Below, piece by piece: positions 58,202 to 64,000 of a stretch of 64,000 nt of DNA (position 1 is the first letter of the stretch; every line of letters starts with the position of its first letter). A model generated the notes under the pieces. The model was not told the DNA's origin. It worked only from the letters and a program-made list of their open reading frames with translations, and made no database searches. The translations under genes and the position numbers were made by a program. Source of the stretch: JARRNE01 sp963824085 (GTDB lineage: Bacteria > Pseudomonadota > Gammaproteobacteria > Chromatiales > Chromatiaceae). The DNA lies in the NCBI GenBank assembly GCA_963824085.1, contig CAWGNT010000015.1:310001-374000 (forward strand), given 5' to 3'.

Positions 58202-58689
58202 GACTGCATCTCCGCATTCCGGGCGATCCAGGCTCCGGCAAGCTCCGCCAGCTCCTCGGCCGGGATGTCGCCGGCTGAGCGATACGGGGCCTCCGTCAGC
58301 AGGCGACCAGGACCCTTGGCAAAACGCCCTCCGCCCCCGTTGGCATCCAGAAAGGCGAGCCAATCCGTGCCGGTGAGACCTGCAACCTGCTGTCGCGGGA
58401 AGCGGGCCAACGCGAAGCGCCGAAGGAGACGCGAGAGGCCGCGCGCGAAGGCGGCGGCATCCGCATCGCGCCGAAGGGCGGAACGCAGGCTCTGCAGCTC
58501 CAGCCGTGCGCGGCGTGCGGCGGCTCGGCGGCGGTGGCGCCTGACGGCAAACCAAACGGCAACGCCGATGAGCAGCAGTGCCATCGCGGCGAGCACCCAC
58601 CAGCCAGGGGCGGGCGGCCACCACGAGACGGGCGAAGGGAGATGGTAGCCGCGCAGCTCCGCCAGCGCATCGACGGGGGCACCGTTCAC
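58198..58689 (-). CDS. DUF4381 family membrane protein
   Basis: 163 residues: LAELRGYHLPSPVSWWPPAP, a membrane helix GWWVLAAMALLLIGVAVWFA, a basic stretch, and a helical cytoplasmic region (DAAAFARGLSRLLRRFALAR, GLTGTDWLAFLDANGG). DUF4381 proteins occur only in moxR-bat operons. Overlaps at both ends (58686-58689 with DUF58 and 58198-58201 with batA) show tight coupling. Confidence 0.9.
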   Translation of the reverse strand: MNGAPVDALAELRGYHLPSPVSWWPPAPGWWVLAAMALLLIGVAVWFAVRRHRRRAAARRARLELQSLRSALRRDADAAAFARGLSRLLRRFALARFPRQQVAGLTGTDWLAFLDANGGGGRFAKGPGRLLTEAPYRSAGDIPAEELAELAGAWIARNAEMQS

Positions 58690-59642
58690 CGGACGCCTCC
58701 CTTGCCATTCCTGCGGGGACGCAGCCCGCGGGCGAGCGCAGCGCCCGCCGGCTCGTCCGTGCGGACGCTGAGGAGGTGGGCGCGATGGCGACGCGCCAAG
58801 TCCTCCAGCAGCACAATGCGGTCCGCGAACCGGCGCTGCCAGGCGGCGCGGCGTTTCGCCCCCATCGTATCCAACAGGCCGCGCCGGGCACCGTCGGTGA
58901 CCGGATAGAGCGCCGGCGGAGGCGCAACCTCTTCCAATGGGTCGCGCACGTGCACCAGCACGACCTCACTGGTCATACCGAGCTGTGCGAGCCAGGCGGA
59001 GCGCTCAGAGGCCACGCCGAGGAAGTCGCTCAACACGAAGACCAGGCTTCCTGGACGCACGAGCTTCACCAAGTGTGAAGCGGCCTCGGTGATCCCGGGG
59101 TGACCGCCGTCCTCGCCCGGGATCGGATCTTGGGATAGGGCCTTGAGCAGCGGCAGCAGCCCTCGGGTGCGCGCGGCAGGACGGCGCTCGAAGTGCCTGG
59201 TCTCGTCGAACACCAACCCGCCGACGCGGTCGCTCTTGTCTGCCGCCGCCCAAGCCAGGAGCGCCGCCGCGCGGGCGGCGACCACCGACTTGAAGGCGAC
59301 CCGGGTCCCGAAACGCATGCTGACCCCGAGGTCCACGAGCAGCCACACCGGGCGCTCGCGCTCCTCCCGAAACAGCTTCACGTGCGGCTTGCCGGCGCGA
59401 GCGGTAACCCGCCAGTCCATATTGCGCACGTCGTCACCGGGCTGGTAGATGCGCGACTCGTCGAATTCCATGCCGCGTCCGCGAAAGCGCGAGAGGTGCC
59501 CGCCGCTGCGCGTAGCCAGCACCTTACCTCGGGGAGCGATGTCCAGCCGCCGCGCCTCCTCCCGTAGGGCGACGAGCTCGCCCAGGCTCACGGCGACGCC
59601 TTCCCGAGCGGGCAACTGGTGACGAGAGGTCAGACTAGCCAA
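58686..59642 (-). CDS. DUF58 domain protein
   Basis: 318 residues with the DUF58 core: GRGMEFDESRIYQPGDDVRN, MDWRVTARAGKPHVKLFREE, WLLVDLGVSMRFGTRVAFKS (VWA-like), and LVFVLSDFLGVASERSAWLA. These proteins pair with MoxR ATPases and are thought to be chaperone adaptors or substrates. It is second in the operon, 39 bp after moxR. Confidence 0.92.
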   Translation of the reverse strand: MASLTSRHQLPAREGVAVSLGELVALREEARRLDIAPRGKVLATRSGGHLSRFRGRGMEFDESRIYQPGDDVRNMDWRVTARAGKPHVKLFREERERPVWLLVDLGVSMRFGTRVAFKSVVAARAAALLAWAAADKSDRVGGLVFDETRHFERRPAARTRGLLPLLKALSQDPIPGEDGGHPGITEAASHLVKLVRPGSLVFVLSDFLGVASERSAWLAQLGMTSEVVLVHVRDPLEEVAPPPALYPVTDGARRGLLDTMGAKRRAAWQRRFADRIVLLEDLARRHRAHLLSVRTDEPAGAALARGLRPRRNGKGGVR

Positions 59643-59681
59643 GGAGTGGTACCTTCGGCAGACGCTGTCGATGGCTCCGGA

Positions 59682-60704
<1,023 letters not shown>

Positions 60705-61390
60705 AGTTCGTTCTCCGCAAAGGTGATGCCGAACGAGGCTCTAAGGCCAGCGCAGCGATCGATGTGCCGCCGCACGCGCTGTTTCGGCTCTCCGGTGCCC
60801 GGTTGCGGGCGCCCGTGATGCCGCGGATACCTCCCTGCAGGACCAACGTCAGCCTCCATGCTGCCAACACCCTCACGGCCCGCAACCCGGCCCTTCAGGT
60901 CACAAACCGACGGAGGCGTTCAAATTGGGCATAAGACCTCTCAGGCCCGCGACGTCCGCATACCCGAGCCGCCAGTCCGACAAGGCCGCCCGCATCATTA
61001 TCCCCATGTTCGTGGGGAAAGACAGAAACGCGCTCCGTAGGTTCCCGGAGAGACCGTTTCGGCGAGAGGCTGAAGGCGGGCGCAAGGAGCAGCAAGGGAC
61101 GAAGCGTAAGGTCGCGTACAAATATTGAGCATGTCTCCACCCTTCCAGTCATCTGATCTCATGGTGTGCGTCCAAAGCTGCTAGACGATTTAACAGACCC
61201 CGCCTACGGGAACCACTTCTACCCTAGACAGTCTGCGAATACGCGGGGTCGACTCTGGAGCAACTCTGGGGTCCGCGTGGCGCACAAGCTGCTAGATTTA
61301 GGGGTGTCGACCCGTTCGGCCGATTGTTCAGGGGCATCTGGCAGGGCCGATGAACCGACAGCGGGTCTCGATCAACTTTGGAGTCACTCA
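60705..61390. other. Intergenic region, nothing recognised
   Basis: About 690 bp between the divergent moxR operon and the membrane-protein gene. A short palindrome CCCCATGTTCGTGGGG lies at 61002-61017. No gene was recognised; promoters for both directions should be here. Confidence 0.4.
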
Positions 61391-61846
61391 ATGACGGATG
61401 CTCGGCACGGCCGCGCGCGCGGCTTTCTCCACAATCACCGGATGCTCGCCACGGTTGCGGGCGTGCTCGTGGCGGGTATCTTCATCGCGTCCTCGCTAAT
61501 CGTCTTGAAGCTGTGGCAAGACCGTCCCAACCTCTACAACCCCGCGCGGATCGACATCGTCAAGGCCCAGCGTCACCTTTATGAAGCCTACGGTCAGTCC
61601 ACCAAAGCCGCCCAGCTGCGGGAGGAAATTCGTGCGACCCACCTATCCCTCGAGGATGCGGCGGCGCTCCTGAACAAGGCTGAAGGTCTTGATCCGTCAC
61701 AAAGACAACAGATCGCTGGGATACGCCGCAGGCTGACCGCCCTCGAAGACAGCGAGAAAACGGAAAGGATGACGCCCAAGGAGCTTCACGACGCCTACCA
61801 GAAGCTGTCCGAGGAATTGGCTCAGCTCGCTCAAGCGCTCGAATGA
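61391..61846 (+). CDS. Single-pass membrane protein with coiled coil
   Basis: 151 residues from ATG 61391: a short basic start, a membrane helix (MLATVAGVLVAGIFIASSLI), then a helical region rich in Glu, Gln and Ala (AQRHLYEAYGQSTKAAQLRE, LSLEDAAALLNKAEGLDPSQ, PKELHDAYQKLSEELAQLAQ) likely forming coiled coils. No family recognised. It stands alone between two larger non-coding stretches. Confidence 0.6.
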   Translation: MTDARHGRARGFLHNHRMLATVAGVLVAGIFIASSLIVLKLWQDRPNLYNPARIDIVKAQRHLYEAYGQSTKAAQLREEIRATHLSLEDAAALLNKAEGLDPSQRQQIAGIRRRLTALEDSEKTERMTPKELHDAYQKLSEELAQLAQALE

Positions 61847-62153
61847 CCCTCCTGCAGAGCGCGAGCTCGTGCCAGGAAATGCTCCTCGGGCGGACGTATC
61901 CGCCTGCAGCTCACGACGCTATTGACGGAGCTCTGAAGTAGCACATGGTCCTAGGCGACTGGTACGGCCGCGCCGACATCGCGGCACCAACACGATCCTC
62001 TTCGCGTTCGTCCGGTGTCCGGCGTTGGGTTACGGGCGTCGGGGGACGCCGTGAATACCTCCATGTGGCTTGACGGCAGCATCCCTGCTGCCGACACCCC
62101 CGTCGCTCGCGCCAGTTTCCGCCACGGAAGACCGCAGGTCGCTGCTGCCGGAG
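61847..62153. other. Intergenic region, nothing recognised
   Basis: About 300 bp between convergent genes. No clear terminator hairpin, repeat or gene was recognised. Confidence 0.35.
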
Positions 62154-62972
62154 TCAGGCGAGCTCCAGCCGATCGCTGAGGGTGATCGCACGGCGGTGGC
62201 GGAGAAGGCGCCGCACCGTGCGGACCCAAAACCCGGGACCCTCTGCGTGCTGCATGTCCATCGGGTGAATGGCGAGACGCACGCAGCGTGCTGCTTCCGC
62301 TCGCTCGGGGGCTGGAGAATCCCGTCTAAGGGCGGGACTCGCTTGCCACGGAGCACCGAGGTCGCGCCCCACGAGCGCAGGTGCCGACACCCGTGCGCCG
62401 TCACTCAGGCGAAGCAGGCCGTACGGGTTGGTGGTGTAAAGAAAGGGCAAGAGACGCAGTGCGGCCCGTGCACCCTTTCCCAAACGCCAACCCGGAGCAA
62501 CGAAACCCCGTACCGGCCAGTCCAGCCGTATGAACAGGCGCAGCGCCTCCCTTAGCCTGGTCCGCGCTTGCGCTTCCGGTAGCGACGGCAGCGCTTCCAT
62601 GGCGTGCGCGTCTCTGCTGGGTTCAGCGGCGACCGAGCCGCCGTCGTTTCCTTCGGTGATCGTTCGGCCATAGCCGTAGACCACGAGCTCGTCTCCCCGC
62701 AACAGACGCCCGTCCATAGCAGCGAAAAAACGCGCGTCGTCCTCGATCGGCGGGGGGACCAGGAGGGTCATCGGAACGCCCCCGACGGAGTCCAATTCCT
62801 GGACCAGGGGACGATAGAGCTGCCAGGTGAGCGGCGCGACGCCATGGAGCACAATACAGCATGTCGGCTCTTTCCGCGCGGGCGAGCGCTGCGGGGCGTA
62901 AGCAGAGTCTGGGGACCAACCCTTGTGTTCAGTGGTAGATACGTGTGTGACCTCTGGCGATGGAGACATCAA
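62154..62972 (-). CDS. DUF2334 polysaccharide deacetylase-like protein
   Basis: 272 residues. The domain starts CCIVLHGVAPLTWQLYRPLV, EELDSVGGVPMTLLVPPPI in pattern, then LRGDELVVYGYGRTITEGND, LRLFIRLDWPVRGFVAPGWR and RCVRLAIHPMDMQHAEGPGF. This follows the DUF2334 deacetylase-like layout, although the catalytic Asp/His positions are partly changed: usual D.H and HGY motifs read VLHGV and VYGYG. The loss of the metal-binding His after the second motif leaves activity doubtful. The first 35 residues may not be translated. Confidence 0.75.
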   Translation of the reverse strand: MMSPSPEVTHVSTTEHKGWSPDSAYAPQRSPARKEPTCCIVLHGVAPLTWQLYRPLVQELDSVGGVPMTLLVPPPIEDDARFFAAMDGRLLRGDELVVYGYGRTITEGNDGGSVAAEPSRDAHAMEALPSLPEAQARTRLREALRLFIRLDWPVRGFVAPGWRLGKGARAALRLLPFLYTTNPYGLLRLSDGARVSAPALVGRDLGAPWQASPALRRDSPAPERAEAARCVRLAIHPMDMQHAEGPGFWVRTVRRLLRHRRAITLSDRLELA

Positions 62973-63405
62973 GACTCATCCTCTCCCGTCTGATGGCAAG
63001 GACTCGGACTGAAGGCCGCAGAGGCGACCCGCGCAACCGCCAGGGCCCCTCTTGCTACATCCGAGCATCGAGTGGACGGTCCGTGTCCCGCGCGCACGGC
63101 CCAACGGGACCATGCGGAGCCCCGACAATCCTGCATCAGGGCAAAAGGGGAGCGCAGGCACTCAGGCGATTTCTGCCGAATCATGCACCAGCCTGCCGGC
63201 GTGTTGGCCCGCCTTCGGCGTCGCGCCGACAGTCACATAGCCCGGTTTTGCTCCTGCCGGGACTCCTTGAAGGCGAACGAAACTCCTGCGCAATCGGGTA
63301 CATTCTTTATCCGGCGACCCCCTCAGTCGTCCGTGGTCGAGAACGGCGGCCTCGCGCGTAGGTAAGTCTGCGCCAAGTGCGGGGAAACCTGCAGTGACGT
63401 TTTGG
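62973..63405. other. Intergenic region, nothing recognised
   Basis: About 430 bp between the DUF2334 and DedA genes, both on the minus strand. No gene, repeat or RNA was recognised. Confidence 0.35.
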
Positions 63406-64000
63406 TCATTGGCTGCGCCCCTCTCGTTCTTCATTGAGCGTGCCCGTCCCCGGGTCACCGCCTTGCTGGGAACGTCCCCAGAAGAGAAACGCAATGACCA
63501 GGACTGCCGCAGCCAGGGCGACACCTGCCACCCACGGGTTGATCTGATGCAGCAGTCGATGGACGGCGCTCCCATGGCGCCCGAGCTGGTAGATGCCCCA
63601 TCCCCACAAGCCCACCCATGCGAGCGAGCCAATGGCGTCGAATAGGAAGAAACGGGGCCAGGGCATATGGGCACTGCCGGCGATAAGGCCATCCAGCTGG
63701 CGGGTCCCGTCGAAGAACCGGCTCACCAGCACCAGCCACACCCCGAATCGATCATAAAAGCGGTCGAGTCGGGCAAGCCGGTGGGGAGAGACCCGGAGCT
63801 TCGTGAGCAGTCGACGCCCTCCTCCGCGGCCGACCCAATACCCGACGTTGTCCCCGGCGACGGCGGCAAGCCACGCCGTTACGAGCACCACCGCGATATT
63901 TAGTTGGCCTGCGCCGGCCAGCAGAGCCGCTCCGATCAGCAGGGTCTCGCCCGGGGCAGGTATACCAACCCCTTCGATACCGACAGCGAACGCGAGTGCC
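63406..64000 (-). CDS. DedA family membrane protein, 5' end beyond window
   Basis: The frame is open from 63406 to the right edge (about 197 residues). DedA marks: GIPAPGETLLIGAALLAGAG, LVTAWLAAVAGDNVGYWVGR, RFYDRFGVWLVLVSRFFDGT (the conserved Gly/Arg region, here with FFDGTRQ in place of the usual FIPGxR), and MPWPRFFLFDAIGSLAWVGL. These proteins scramble or transport lipid carriers such as undecaprenyl phosphate. Several membrane helices are seen; the N-terminus is missing. Confidence 0.88.
   Translation of the reverse strand, partial: ALAFAVGIEGVGIPAPGETLLIGAALLAGAGQLNIAVVLVTAWLAAVAGDNVGYWVGRGGGRRLLTKLRVSPHRLARLDRFYDRFGVWLVLVSRFFDGTRQLDGLIAGSAHMPWPRFFLFDAIGSLAWVGLWGWGIYQLGRHGSAVHRLLHQINPWVAGVALAAAVLVIAFLFWGRSQQGGDPGTGTLNEEREGRSQ

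Noticed and set aside
61002..61017. CCCCATGTTCGTGGGG palindrome that resembles part of a type I-E CRISPR repeat
   Set aside because: Only one copy, no regularly spaced repeats or spacers around it and no cas genes in the window.

Overview
The window reads as a high-GC gammaproteobacterial chromosome, most like a Chromatiales-type (purple sulfur or related) organism. The lineage guess rests on the DUF1820 gene, BolA, NikR, a MoxR/Bat operon, an ExbB-ExbD-TonB set and the repeat classes; it is inference. No rRNA, tRNA or CRISPR array was found.

Positions 1-23350 are an accessory, decayed region. It holds: a broken gene at the left edge with a kleisin-like look (possible Wadjet JetA relative); an HNH endonuclease with an N-terminal phosphorothioate-sensing-type domain, present twice in a tandem duplication (a double-frameshifted copy at 1442-2391, an intact one at 4978-5925); a DUF6883-DUF4926-DUF2442 gene trio with two partial copies elsewhere; an ExbB/ExbD/TonB operon; a NERD-UvrD helicase and a relic of its 3' part; a YhaO/YhaN-type nuclease-ATPase pair; an IS4 element with a frameshifted transposase; cyanase; and many toxin-antitoxin genes or relics (VapBC, HigA, HicBA, DUF2283 pair).

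Positions 23353-39468 are one minus-strand block: recC-recB-recD followed by jetA-jetB-jetC-jetD, a Wadjet SMC-type anti-plasmid system. Three gaps in this otherwise tightly overlapping block are filled by inverted-repeat elements whose arms are runs of a 9-bp unit. One of them encloses a GxxExxY gene. Further copies of the same repeat design lie at 41491 and 44868.

Positions 39985-43700 are scrambled: an IS91-type transposase remnant, the 3' half of a sugar-nucleotide epimerase gene, an AT-rich methyltransferase gene and an internally deleted second recC.

From 44300 to the right end the sequence looks like ordinary chromosome: PilZ protein, two lipoproteins, DUF1820, an unknown conserved protein, BolA, an alanine/glycine-cation symporter, NikR, the complete moxR-DUF58-DUF4381-batA-batB/C-batD operon, a DUF2334 deacetylase-like protein and a DedA membrane protein running off the edge.

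A recurring oddity is single-base frameshifts in otherwise well-preserved genes (jetA, recC twice, the batB/C gene, the helicase, GxxExxY, the IS4 transposase). Either the assembly carries indel errors or many of these genes are freshly inactivated; the sequence alone cannot decide.
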